Position numbers and translations under genes: made by a program. 14,550 nt of DNA from Candidatus Omnitrophota bacterium (lineage in GTDB: Bacteria; NPL-UPA2; BS750m-G34), in NCBI GenBank assembly GCA_016783345.1, contig JADHWT010000023.1:1-14550 (forward strand). The letters run 5' to 3'. Below, piece after piece: positions 6,594 through 13,274 of the stretch. The notes under the pieces are model-generated. The model made no database searches and was not told the origin of the DNA. It worked only from the letters and a program-made list of their open reading frames with translations. Position 1 is the stretch's first letter, and every line of letters begins with the position of its first letter.

Positions 6594-6631
6594 TAGAAAG
6601 TCGCAAATGTTATCTTTGCGACTTTCTATTG
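6568..6631. promoter_or_regulatory. Overlapping inverted repeats, probable AbiEi operator
   Basis: Repeat A is a perfect 17-bp inverted repeat: CAATAGAAAGTCGCAAA (6591-6607), spacer TGTTATC, TTTGCGACTTTCTATTG (6615-6631). Repeat B uses the same central arm: ATAACATTT and TTTCTATT (6568-6576, 6577-6584) are the reverse complements of AAATGTTAT (6605-6613) and AATAGAAA (6592-6599), with GTCGC unpaired. Repeat B covers the -10 to -35 region and repeat A begins at the -35 box. No T-run follows either arm of A, so it is not a terminator. Negative autoregulation through paired inverted repeats is known for AbiEi; its use here is inferred. Confidence 0.75.
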
Positions 6632-6830
6632 CTGCTTATAATAACATCAGATTACATCAAACACCTTTTACATTGATTTGTACCGCCTGAGCTTATATAA
6701 TATGCATACCATGGTTACCAAATGCATCACGGATTTTTGCGCCAGCCAATTCTAACTGTAGATAAATTTAAAATATGGGAATTAGATTTCGAGAGAATGG
6801 GAACTATACATAAATAAACATAAATAAACA
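6632..6830. other. Non-coding spacer between operator and holB promoter
   Basis: About 200 nt with no supported gene. A 31-codon frame at 6722-6817 has no recognisable product. Just before the holB promoter is a 10-bp tandem repeat, ACATAAATAA twice (6808-6827) plus a partial third copy, which could act as an AT-rich UP-type element. The stretch may be leftover flanking DNA from arrival of the toxin-antitoxin module. Confidence 0.4.
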
Positions 6831-6859
6831 TTGAGAATTGTGAAAGAATGTGGTATAAA
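6831..6859 (+). promoter_or_regulatory. Promoter of the holB-led operon
   Basis: TTGAGA (6831-6836), 17-bp spacer, TATAAA (6854-6859) with extended -10 TGG, 28 nt before the holB ATG. The 29-bp block is almost the same as the promoter at 2837-2865 (5 differences, all in the spacer). It allows the downstream genes to be expressed although they are cut off from tmk by the oppositely oriented module. Confidence 0.75.
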
Positions 6860-6887
6860 AAGAGAAATTGAGTGAGAGATATCAAAT

Positions 6888-7724
6888 ATGATTTTTAACG
6901 ATATAGTAGGGCAGGAATTCGCTGTCAAAATTTTGAAAAGGGCAGTAGAGACTGGAAAGATAGCAGGCTCCTACCTCTTCTGGGGTCCTGAAGGCGCAGG
7001 AAAGAAAAGGACCGCGCTTTCCTTTGCCCGGGCGCTGGACTGCGAAAAAAGTGACCTGATTATTCTTGAGCCGCGCGGGCCTGTCCGGAGACATCATATC
7101 GGCACCATCCGTGAGATGCAGGATTTTGTAAGTCTCCGGTCCCTTTATGGCGGGTGGAAGGTAGTTGTTATGGGCGAGGCCCATAGGATGACAGAGGAGG
7201 CAGCTGCATCGCTATTAAAAATTTTAGAAGAACCTCCGGCAAAGACTCTCTTTATACTGGTAAGCAGCCGCCCTGAAAATCTATTTAAGACAATCCTTTC
7301 TCGATGTCAGGCTGTAAGGTTTTCACCGCAGCCTCTACCCCCTGAAACCCGGGCATGGAGGAAAGAGATTTTGAACTGGAAGTTTGTTCCCGATAATATC
7401 TTTCAGATTTCTCAAAAAATAGCGGATAATAAGGATGCCGACAATAAACAGGTTTTTATTATTGATACGCTTCATCTTCTTTTTACGCGGTTCAGGGATG
7501 TCCTTTTTATTAAGGAGGGAGTAGGGGAGGTCTTAAATAAAGACTATGAGAAGGAGCTTCGGAACCAGGCTGGGACAATGTCTCTTGCAGCACTATGGGG
7601 TATGCTACAGGCTATAATTCAAGCCCAGATAGAGATATGCCGCCAGGTTAATTCTCGCCTGGTGCTCGATACACTGTTTTTGACTTTAGCGAAGACATGC
7701 AAGCGAAATGTACGAAATAATTAA
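6888..7724 (+). CDS. holB: DNA polymerase III delta' subunit (clamp loader)
   Basis: A 278-residue AAA+ protein of the clamp-loader complex, which opens and loads the sliding clamp on primed DNA. N-terminal FNDIVGQEFAVKILKRAV and Walker A GPEGAGKK (33-40) are present. The Walker B position reads VVVMGEAH (94-99): the usual first acidic residue is a glycine, as expected for a subunit that does not hydrolyse ATP. The SRC motif (138-140), which supplies the arginine finger in trans, is intact. The four-cysteine zinc module usual after Walker A is absent; the chain runs from ALDC straight to SDLIILEP, which largely explains the short length. It lies first in a compact operon and overlaps ricT by 17 nt. 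DnaX is less likely because of the length and the lost Walker B. Confidence 0.87.
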   Translation: MIFNDIVGQEFAVKILKRAVETGKIAGSYLFWGPEGAGKKRTALSFARALDCEKSDLIILEPRGPVRRHHIGTIREMQDFVSLRSLYGGWKVVVMGEAHRMTEEAAASLLKILEEPPAKTLFILVSSRPENLFKTILSRCQAVRFSPQPLPPETRAWRKEILNWKFVPDNIFQISQKIADNKDADNKQVFIIDTLHLLFTRFRDVLFIKEGVGEVLNKDYEKELRNQAGTMSLAALWGMLQAIIQAQIEICRQVNSRLVLDTLFLTLAKTCKRNVRNN

Positions 7725-8550
7725 TATCCGGATGCGTCTATCAGGAGAGGTCGTGCCATATGACGTCAATAATGTAAATCTCCGGCCCGGGAGTTGGTGT
7801 GTGGTAGAGATAGAAAAAGGCTTAGACCTTGGGGTGGCTGTTGGAGCCGTCAAGATGGTCCTTGAAAGTGAAATAAAACAGCCTTTATTAAAGGTTATGC
7901 GGGTTATGACGCCGGAAGATGACGCGCAATTTCAGGAGAATACCAGAAAAGAGGAGGCAGTCTATCACAGTTGTAACCGTATGATCAGAGAAAAGAATCT
8001 CTCTATGAGGCTCGTAGGCGCAGAATATTTTTTTGACCAATCTAAAATCATTTTTTATTTTACTGCTGAAGAAAGGGTCGACTTCAGGGAACTGGTAAAG
8101 GAGCTGGCCCAGCTGTTTCAGTCAAGGATTGAGATGCGTCAGATTGGCGTGCGGGATGCCGCCCGTATGCTGGATGGATTCGGCATATGCGGAAGGGAGC
8201 TTTGCTGCAGTTCTTTCTTAAAGGAATTTACGCCGGTTACAATTAAGATGGCCAAGGACCAGAGGTTAGCTTTAAATCCGGAAAAACTTTCAGGGATTTG
8301 CGGAAGACTTTTATGCTGCCTGGCCTATGAAGAGTGTCAATATCGTGAGCTTGCTAAGGGCGCCCCTCGCGAGGGTATGAAGATTGAAACCCCATACGGA
8401 GCCGGAAAGATTAAGGGTATAAATCTTTTAAAAGGTGCTGCGATAGTTGCGCTGGAAGGGGGGAGAGAGATTACCATGCCCTTCACGGAAATTAAAAACG
8501 AAAAGCAAAAAATGCAAAGTGAAAAATGTAAAGCATGCAAAGAAAAATGA
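7708..8550 (+). CDS. ricT: PSP1-domain protein, RicT/YaaT family
   Basis: A 280-residue homologue of RicT (YaaT). In Bacillus this is part of the RicA-RicF-RicT complex that carries iron-sulfur clusters and steers RNase Y mRNA processing; the function in Gram-negative lineages is less clear. The N-terminal half is the PSP1 fold (VVEIEKGLDLGVAV, EYFFDQSKIIFYFTAEERVDF). Two diagnostic cysteine clusters follow: CGRELCC (C161, C166, C167) and CGRLLCC (C198, C203, C204), with C210 nearby. All expected cysteines are present, so cluster binding is possible. It follows holB directly, as in the common tmk-holB-ricT order. The C-terminal tail, from NEKQKMQ onward, is low-complexity and lysine-rich, encoded by a degenerate A-rich repeat that runs into the next gene. 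Neither a RicA nor a RicF homologue is seen in the window. Confidence 0.88.
   Translation: MYEIINIRMRLSGEVVPYDVNNVNLRPGSWCVVEIEKGLDLGVAVGAVKMVLESEIKQPLLKVMRVMTPEDDAQFQENTRKEEAVYHSCNRMIREKNLSMRLVGAEYFFDQSKIIFYFTAEERVDFRELVKELAQLFQSRIEMRQIGVRDAARMLDGFGICGRELCCSSFLKEFTPVTIKMAKDQRLALNPEKLSGICGRLLCCLAYEECQYRELAKGAPREGMKIETPYGAGKIKGINLLKGAAIVALEGGREITMPFTEIKNEKQKMQSEKCKACKEK
8503..8546. repeat. A-rich low-complexity repeat across the ricT/pfkB junction
   Basis: Degenerate repetition of A-runs with TGCAAAG/TGTAAAG/TGAAAAA words. It encodes the lysine-rich tail of RicT and supplies the first ATG (8535) of the next gene. The pattern looks like slippage-derived or dispersed low-complexity sequence rather than conserved coding sequence. 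Confidence 0.4.
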
Positions 8551-9539
8551 TTGCTGTTTTAAGTCTTAATCCGGCAGTAGATAAGATTGTCTCCCTCCGG
8601 GACCTTCGCTGGGGAGAACATATTCGTGTAAAAAAGATCAGGCAGGTAGCGGCCGGCAAGGGTATAAATGTTGCCAGGGTCATAAAGAAATTAGGCGGGG
8701 ACGTGGTTGTAATCGGAGTTAGCGGGGGGCCGAACGGGGAATGGATAAAGGATGAGCTTAAAAAAGAAAAACTTAAATTTGATTTTGTCCGAGTTTCCGG
8801 GAATGTCCGTGAGAGCTTGACCCTTATGGATGAAGAGAGAGGCAGGGAAATCCATTTAAGAGAAGACGGCTCGATAATCACTCAGGGAGAATTAAATCAG
8901 ATTAAGAATAAACTTAAAAAATGGAGCCCGTTATTAAGGTTTGTTGTTATTTCAGGAACGCTTCCGACAGGTGTGCCTGTAGATTTTTATAGAGAGATAA
9001 TCGCTTTTTTCAAAAAGAAAAAGGTGCCTGTGCTTCTGGACGCAAATGGTCCGGCCTTTGCAGCAGCTTTAAAGGCTAAGCCCGATTATATCAAACCAAA
9101 TTTAAATGAGCTGGAGGAGCTGGCTGGAAAGAGACTGAAAACGAGAGGAGAGGAAGTCAGGTTTATAAAAGGTCTTCTAAAGCGTGGTATTGATATGGTA
9201 TTTGTAACCCATGGCCCCGGAGATGCTATAGTAATGACTCCTGATTGGGGATTGGCACTTACGCCTCCACGCGTTAGAGTCAGGAATACTGTTGGTTCCG
9301 GTGATGCAGTTGCCGGGGCTTTAGCCTATGAGGTGACAAAAGGGCGGGATATTCACCCCGCACCACAGGAAGCCCAGTCAGTAAGGCCGTGGTGTGGGGT
9401 GAACAATGCGCTTAAAAGAGCTATTGCCTGCGGCAGCGCCAACACCCTCTCTATAGGCGCGGGTTTCCTGGATATTAAAAAGGTAAATATATTAACCAAA
9501 AAGGTCAATGTCAAAGTTTTATATAACCACGGCGATTGA
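8535..9539 (+). CDS. PfkB-family sugar kinase, 1-phosphofructokinase (FruK/LacC) type
   Basis: A 334-residue ribokinase-fold kinase. LSLNPAVDK at the N-terminus, GKGINVARVIKKLG, SGTLPTGVP and LDANGPAF...KPNLNELEEL are typical of the 1-phosphofructokinase/tagatose-6-phosphate kinase branch. NTVGSGDAVAGAL contains the anion hole and catalytic base D257. It would phosphorylate fructose 1-phosphate or a related sugar phosphate at the expense of ATP. The exact substrate cannot be told, and no PTS genes are nearby. Residues about 274-291 (HPAPQEAQSVRPWCGVNN) interrupt the usual helix after the GSGD motif and coincide with an inverted repeat in the DNA, suggesting an in-frame inserted element. The first ATG overlaps ricT by 16 nt; a second ATG at 8547 (MIAVLSLNPA) is an equally good start. 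The 3' end overlaps metG by 32 nt. Confidence 0.85.
   Translation: MQRKMIAVLSLNPAVDKIVSLRDLRWGEHIRVKKIRQVAAGKGINVARVIKKLGGDVVVIGVSGGPNGEWIKDELKKEKLKFDFVRVSGNVRESLTLMDEERGREIHLREDGSIITQGELNQIKNKLKKWSPLLRFVVISGTLPTGVPVDFYREIIAFFKKKKVPVLLDANGPAFAAALKAKPDYIKPNLNELEELAGKRLKTRGEEVRFIKGLLKRGIDMVFVTHGPGDAIVMTPDWGLALTPPRVRVRNTVGSGDAVAGALAYEVTKGRDIHPAPQEAQSVRPWCGVNNALKRAIACGSANTLSIGAGFLDIKKVNILTKKVNVKVLYNHGD
9352..9403. repeat. Palindromic element inserted in frame within the pfkB-family gene
   Basis: TTCACCCCGCACCAC (9352-9366) is the reverse complement of GTGGTGTGGGGTGAA (9389-9403) except at one position. A 22-nt spacer lies between the arms and carries further short self-complementary GGC/GCC words. 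The element is read through in frame and adds about 18 residues just after the catalytic motif. No other copy is present in the window. Confidence 0.7.
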
Positions 9540-11025
9540 TTATCCGTCCGGGCCTCCTCACCTTGGCCATGCCTATGAAAAGGTAATGGCTGATGTAGTT
9601 GCAAGGTGGCATCGCCTCAAAGGAGAGGATGTATTTTTTTTAACAGGCACTGATGAACATGGCCAGAAGATAGAACGAAAGGCCGCGGCAGAAGGTAAAA
9701 CGCCGCATGAATATGTTGATATAATGTCTTCTCAATTTAAAACTCTCTGGGAGAAATTATCTATCTCATTCAATGATTTTATCAGGACCACAGAAGAAAG
9801 ACATATGCTTCCATGCGCTCGTATCTTTGATAAAATTTATGAGAATGGAGATATCTATAAAGGGAAATATAAAGGCCTATATTGTGTTGAATGTGAAGGT
9901 TATTATACAGTGAAAGAGCTTAAAGATGGAAATTGTCCTGTCCATGAAAAGCCTGTTGAATCTGTAGAAGAGGAATGTTATTTTTTTGCTACAAGCCGCT
10001 ATGCTAAAAAGGTAAGCGAAGAGATAGAGAAGAGGGCGCATTTTATCGAACCAAAAGCCCGACGTGCTGAAATATTAAATCGCCTCTCAGAGGGGCTTAG
10101 AGACCTCTGTGTGTCGCGTTCAAGCGTTACCTGGGGTATTCCGCTTTCTATGAACAAAGAGCATGTTATGTTTGTCTGGTTTGACGCCCTTGTAAATTAT
10201 CTCACAGGGGCTGGGTACCCTGGAGGAGAAAGATTTGCGCGTTACTGGCCGGCTGATGTCCATATTATTGGCAAGGATATACTATGGTTCCATGCAGTTA
10301 TCTGGCCGGCAATTTTAATGGCAATAGGCGCGGAATTACCCAAACATATTTTTGTCCATGGTTTTGTCAATATTGCCGGGGAGAAACTCAGCAAAAGTAA
10401 AGGCGTGGTTGTGGACCCGGATAATCTTATTAAGCGTTTTGGTCCGGATGCCTTGAGATATTTTTTGATGAGGGAAATCCCATCCGGTGAAGACGGCAAT
10501 TTTTCCGAAGAGGCCATGGTAAAGCGGACGAACTTTGACCTGGCCAATGACTTAGGGAACCTGTTGAGTCGCGTCCTTACCATGTTAGAGAAATTTCAGG
10601 GAAGGATTATACCTGATAGGCCTGAGACAGAGAAAGCCCTGGATAAAAATCTTAAGGAGATGGCCCTTGGGACATTCCCTAAGGCTGATGGTTTTATCTC
10701 TTCCTTTAATATACACAAGGCCCTGGAGGCTATCTTTGAACTGGTCCGGCAGCTCAATCAATATGTAGACAAGACTGCTCCGTGGAGATTGGCCGGCAGT
10801 GATAAAAAAAGACTCGATGCAGTCCTGTATAATATGGCTGAAGGGTTACGTTTTATAAGTGTGCTCCTCAGTCCTTTTATGCCGGCTACCTCGCATGAAA
10901 TGATGACTCAGCTTGACATACGTGATAGAATTGTTAATGATTTTGCGAGCTTAAAGAGCTGGGGGCTTTTCCCCCCTGGGATAGAAACGAAAAAGGGTTC
11001 ACCCCTTTTCCCGAGGATTAAATAA
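9508..11025 (+). CDS. metG: Methionyl-tRNA synthetase
   Basis: A 505-residue class I aminoacyl-tRNA synthetase that charges tRNA-Met in the cytoplasm. The HIGH-type motif is HLGH (18-21) and the KMSKS-type motif is KLSKS (293-297). A single zinc knuckle is visible as C126-x2-C129...C143-x2-H146, the short-knuckle class. The anticodon-binding helical domain follows (from about 340), and the protein ends in GSPLFPRIK. It therefore lacks the C-terminal EMAP/tRNA-binding dimerisation domain of longer enzymes; about 500 residues is normal for that form. The start MSKFYITTAIDYPSG is the standard N-terminus. It lies 32 nt inside the pfkB-family gene, implying coupled translation. Two GC-rich hairpins (10961-10976 and 10991-11009) fall in its last codons, ahead of kdsD. 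Confidence 0.95.
   Translation: MSKFYITTAIDYPSGPPHLGHAYEKVMADVVARWHRLKGEDVFFLTGTDEHGQKIERKAAAEGKTPHEYVDIMSSQFKTLWEKLSISFNDFIRTTEERHMLPCARIFDKIYENGDIYKGKYKGLYCVECEGYYTVKELKDGNCPVHEKPVESVEEECYFFATSRYAKKVSEEIEKRAHFIEPKARRAEILNRLSEGLRDLCVSRSSVTWGIPLSMNKEHVMFVWFDALVNYLTGAGYPGGERFARYWPADVHIIGKDILWFHAVIWPAILMAIGAELPKHIFVHGFVNIAGEKLSKSKGVVVDPDNLIKRFGPDALRYFLMREIPSGEDGNFSEEAMVKRTNFDLANDLGNLLSRVLTMLEKFQGRIIPDRPETEKALDKNLKEMALGTFPKADGFISSFNIHKALEAIFELVRQLNQYVDKTAPWRLAGSDKKRLDAVLYNMAEGLRFISVLLSPFMPATSHEMMTQLDIRDRIVNDFASLKSWGLFPPGIETKKGSPLFPRIK
10961..11009 (+). repeat. Two consecutive hairpins in the 3' end of metG
   Basis: GGGGG (10961-10965), loop CTTTT, CCCCC (10971-10975); then AAAAGGG (10991-10997), loop TTCAC, CCCTTTT (11003-11009). 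They fall within codons for the conserved FPPG...GSPLFPRI tail. No T-run follows after base 11010, so full termination is unlikely. They could act as RNA-stability elements between metG and kdsD, or be a by-product of coding. Confidence 0.35.
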
Positions 11026-11044
11026 AAATAAGGATTAAGTAATT

Positions 11045-12016
11045 ATGAAAAAGAATAAAAGTATTATAGACAGAGGGAAAGAGGTCCTGCGCCTGGAGGC
11101 AGAGAGTATCTTGTCCCTTATCCCACGCCTGGATACGCGCTTTGCCATGGCAGTTGATATGATATTAAAGTGTAAAGGGAGGGTGGTTGTGACAGGTATG
11201 GGGAAACCTGGTATTATCGCCAAGAAACTCGCTGCGACACTTGCCTCAACAGGTACCCCGGCCTTATCTCTTCACCCTGCTGAGGCAGTCCATGGAGATC
11301 TCGGCATGGTCACCAGAGAGGATGTAATAATCGCAATTTCCAATAGCGGCGAGACTGAAGAGATAACAAAGCTTATCCCTACTATCAGAAAGATTGGCGC
11401 GAAACTGATATCCTTTACCGGGGATATGGCCTCTACCCTGGCAAGAAATAGTGATATTGTACTGGACATTGGGGTAAAAAGAGAGGCCTGTCCATTAGGG
11501 CTTGCCCCTACTGCAAGCGTTGCCGCGAGTCTGGCTATGGGGGATGCATTGGCCCTGGCCCTTTCAGAGAAAAGAGGCTTTAACGTAGAGGACTATGCTT
11601 TTTTTCACCCCGGCGGAAATATTGGCAGGAAGTTTTTAAAGGCGGAAGACCTGATGAGACACGGGAAGGCAAATCCAATTACGTCGGAAAACACAAAGGT
11701 AAAAGAAGTGCTCCTGATTATTACACGGGCGCGTGCCGGAGCAGCCAGCATAATAAATAAAAAGGGGGAACTCGCAGGGATATTTACCGACGGAGATTTA
11801 AGGAGACATCTTGAAAAAGGACAGAAATTGTTAGAGCGGAAGGTAGGAGAGGTTATGACCAGAAATCCCAAGACTATAAGAGGCGAGTGTCTTGCCTCTC
11901 TGGCGCTGCGGATACTCCGAGAAAAGAAGATTGACGAACTGCCTGTTATAGATAAGAGAGGGAGACCCATTGGCATGCTTGATGTCCAGGACCTTCTCAA
12001 GGCAGGAGTGGTATAG
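11045..12016 (+). CDS. kdsD: D-arabinose 5-phosphate isomerase (KdsD/GutQ family)
   Basis: A 323-residue SIS-CBS-CBS protein that converts ribulose 5-phosphate to arabinose 5-phosphate, the first step to Kdo for LPS. The sugar isomerase domain (about 35-195) has VVVTGMGKPG (50-56), LHPAEAVHGDLGM (H77, E80, H83), ISNSGETEE and FHPGG (H188). These cover the histidines and acidic residue expected for zinc and catalysis. The usual GMGKSG loop reads GMGKPG (P55), a small deviation. Two CBS domains follow (about 205-260 and 268-323: DLMRHGK..., EVMTRNPKTI...). AAGGAT lies about 10 nt before the ATG. The stop codon abuts the lptB ATG with no gap. Its place beside lptB, kdsC and lptC/A supports KdsD over the sorbitol-linked paralogue GutQ. 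Confidence 0.92.
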   Translation: MKKNKSIIDRGKEVLRLEAESILSLIPRLDTRFAMAVDMILKCKGRVVVTGMGKPGIIAKKLAATLASTGTPALSLHPAEAVHGDLGMVTREDVIIAISNSGETEEITKLIPTIRKIGAKLISFTGDMASTLARNSDIVLDIGVKREACPLGLAPTASVAASLAMGDALALALSEKRGFNVEDYAFFHPGGNIGRKFLKAEDLMRHGKANPITSENTKVKEVLLIITRARAGAASIINKKGELAGIFTDGDLRRHLEKGQKLLERKVGEVMTRNPKTIRGECLASLALRILREKKIDELPVIDKRGRPIGMLDVQDLLKAGVV

Positions 12017-12745
12017 ATGCCGCGAAAATTAAGGGCTGAAGGGTTAGTTAAATTTTATCATAGACGCAGGGTAGTTAATGGCGTAGGGATTGATGTAAAT
12101 CGTGGTGAGGTCGTAGGGCTTTTGGGCCCTAACGGAGCAGGTAAAACCACTGTTTTTTATATGATGGTGGGGATAGAGAGACCAAATGAGGGTAAAATTT
12201 TTTTAGATGAAAAAGATATCACCCGCTATCCTATGTATCGAAGGGCAAGGGAAGGGATAGGTTACCTCAGTCAGGAGCCTTCGGTCTTCCGCAATCTTAC
12301 AGTTGAAGAGAATATCATGGCGATCCTCGAGACACGTAAGAACATTGACAAGAAAGATAGAAAAAAGAGACTCGAAGAGCTTTTGGAAGATCTTCAGATA
12401 TCACATCTCACAAACAGCAAGGCCTATACCCTATCCGGTGGTGAGAGGAGGAGGTTGGAGATATGCAGGACACTGGTTACTGAGCCTTCATTTATCTTGC
12501 TGGATGAGCCGTTTACAGGAATAGACCCCATTGCTGTTTTTGAGATTCAGAAGATTGTCCATAATCTAAAAAAGAATGGTTATGGAATACTTATTACCGA
12601 CCATAGTGTAAGAGAAACCCTGGAGATTACCGATCATGCATATATTATGTATGAGGGAAAAATTTTATTTTCCGGGACCTCAGAGGAGCTTATAAAAAGT
12701 GAAAAGGCGCGTGAAATATACCTCGGTGAAAGATTTACGATGTAG
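12017..12745 (+). CDS. lptB: LPS export ABC transporter ATPase LptB
   Basis: A 242-residue ATPase that drives LPS extraction from the inner membrane with two LptF/G-type permeases. Motifs in order are Walker A GPNGAGKT (37-44), Q-loop YLSQEPSVF (Q86), signature LSGGERRR (139-146), Walker B FILLDEPFTGID with D163/E164, and H-loop ITDHSV (H196). LSGGERRRLEICRTL and DEPFTGIDPIAV are characteristic of LptB compared with other ABC ATPases. It begins immediately after the kdsD stop, with GGAG as Shine-Dalgarno inside the end of kdsD, and overlaps kdsC by 47 nt. In Escherichia coli lptB comes after lptA; here it has moved between kdsD and kdsC. Its membrane partner is probably the LptF/G-type gene at 1691-2779 plus another permease outside the window. 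Confidence 0.95.
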   Translation: MPRKLRAEGLVKFYHRRRVVNGVGIDVNRGEVVGLLGPNGAGKTTVFYMMVGIERPNEGKIFLDEKDITRYPMYRRAREGIGYLSQEPSVFRNLTVEENIMAILETRKNIDKKDRKKRLEELLEDLQISHLTNSKAYTLSGGERRRLEICRTLVTEPSFILLDEPFTGIDPIAVFEIQKIVHNLKKNGYGILITDHSVRETLEITDHAYIMYEGKILFSGTSEELIKSEKAREIYLGERFTM

Positions 12746-13250
12746 AATCCGGGCAATCTCCTTTCTCATTCTGGACGTGGATGGGGTCTTGACTGATGGC
12801 GGAATTATAATGGATGAGAAGGGGAGAGAGAGTAAATGTTTTTATGTCAGAGATGGAGTTGGCGCTGTTTTATGGAAGAGGGCAGGATTTAAGCTTGGGA
12901 TTATATCCGGGAGAATGTCGAAGGTGGTCAGACCGCGCGCGAAACAGATGCATGCGGACTTTGTGTATCTAAATACCCCAAGAAAACTTAAAGTCTATAA
13001 TGAAATAAAAAAGAAATATAATCTCAAGGACAGAGAAATAGCCTATGTCGGCGATGACCTGCATGATATACCGATTATGAAGCGGGCAGGTTTAAGCGCC
13101 GCGGTGGCAGACGCAAGCCAAGACGTCCTCCCGTTTGCCCACCTGATTACTTCTGCTCCCGGCGGAAGAGGAGCAGTGCGGGAGGTAATTGAATTAATAC
13201 TCAAGGCCAAAGGGCTGTGGAAAAAGGTCACGAAGGTTTATTATGAGTAG
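12699..13250 (+). CDS. kdsC: 3-deoxy-D-manno-octulosonate 8-phosphate phosphatase (KdsC)
   Basis: A HAD-superfamily phosphatase of up to 183 residues that removes phosphate from Kdo 8-phosphate before activation for LPS synthesis. HAD motifs: DVDGVLTDG (nucleophile D26, D28), GIISGR (S70), NTPRKLKVY with a motif III lysine, and YVGDDLHDIPIM (D119, D120, D123). The C-terminal GGRGAVREVIELIL is the tail that closes the neighbouring active site in the tetramer. There is no cap domain, as expected. The start is uncertain: GTG at 12699 gives the longest form, while GTG at 12711 has AAAGG close upstream; both overlap lptB. It belongs to the operon, with lptC/A following after a small palindrome. 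Confidence 0.92.
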   Translation: MKRRVKYTSVKDLRCRIRAISFLILDVDGVLTDGGIIMDEKGRESKCFYVRDGVGAVLWKRAGFKLGIISGRMSKVVRPRAKQMHADFVYLNTPRKLKVYNEIKKKYNLKDREIAYVGDDLHDIPIMKRAGLSAAVADASQDVLPFAHLITSAPGGRGAVREVIELILKAKGLWKKVTKVYYE

Positions 13251-13251
13251 A

Positions 13252-13264
13252 GGGGACTGTCCCC
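13252..13264. repeat. Perfect short palindrome before lptC/A
   Basis: GGGGAC, T, GTCCCC: 6-bp arms around a single base, lying between the kdsC stop and the lptC/A ribosome-binding site (GGTGAG at 13265-13270). As RNA the tight loop would force fewer pairs, but the site could still tune translation of lptC/A. It resembles dispersed REP-like words; the terminator stem at 1655-1680 shares GGAC...GTCC ends. Confidence 0.45.
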
Positions 13265-13274
13265 GGTGAGAGCG

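Noticed and set aside
6591..6631. 17-bp perfect inverted repeat as a rho-independent terminator
   Set aside because: Neither strand has a T-run after the stem, and it overlaps a -35 box; an operator fits better.
6722..6817. 31-codon open frame starting MHHGFLRQPIL
   Set aside because: Short, without a ribosome-binding site or recognisable family, and ends in the tandem repeat next to the holB promoter; could at most be a gene remnant.
6808..6831. Start of a CRISPR or other repeat array
   Set aside because: Only two full copies of a 10-bp AT-rich unit without spacers; simple tandem duplication.
10961..11009. Transcription terminator at the end of metG
   Set aside because: Two stems are present but no T-tract follows, and kdsD starts 19 nt after metG, as in a continuous operon.
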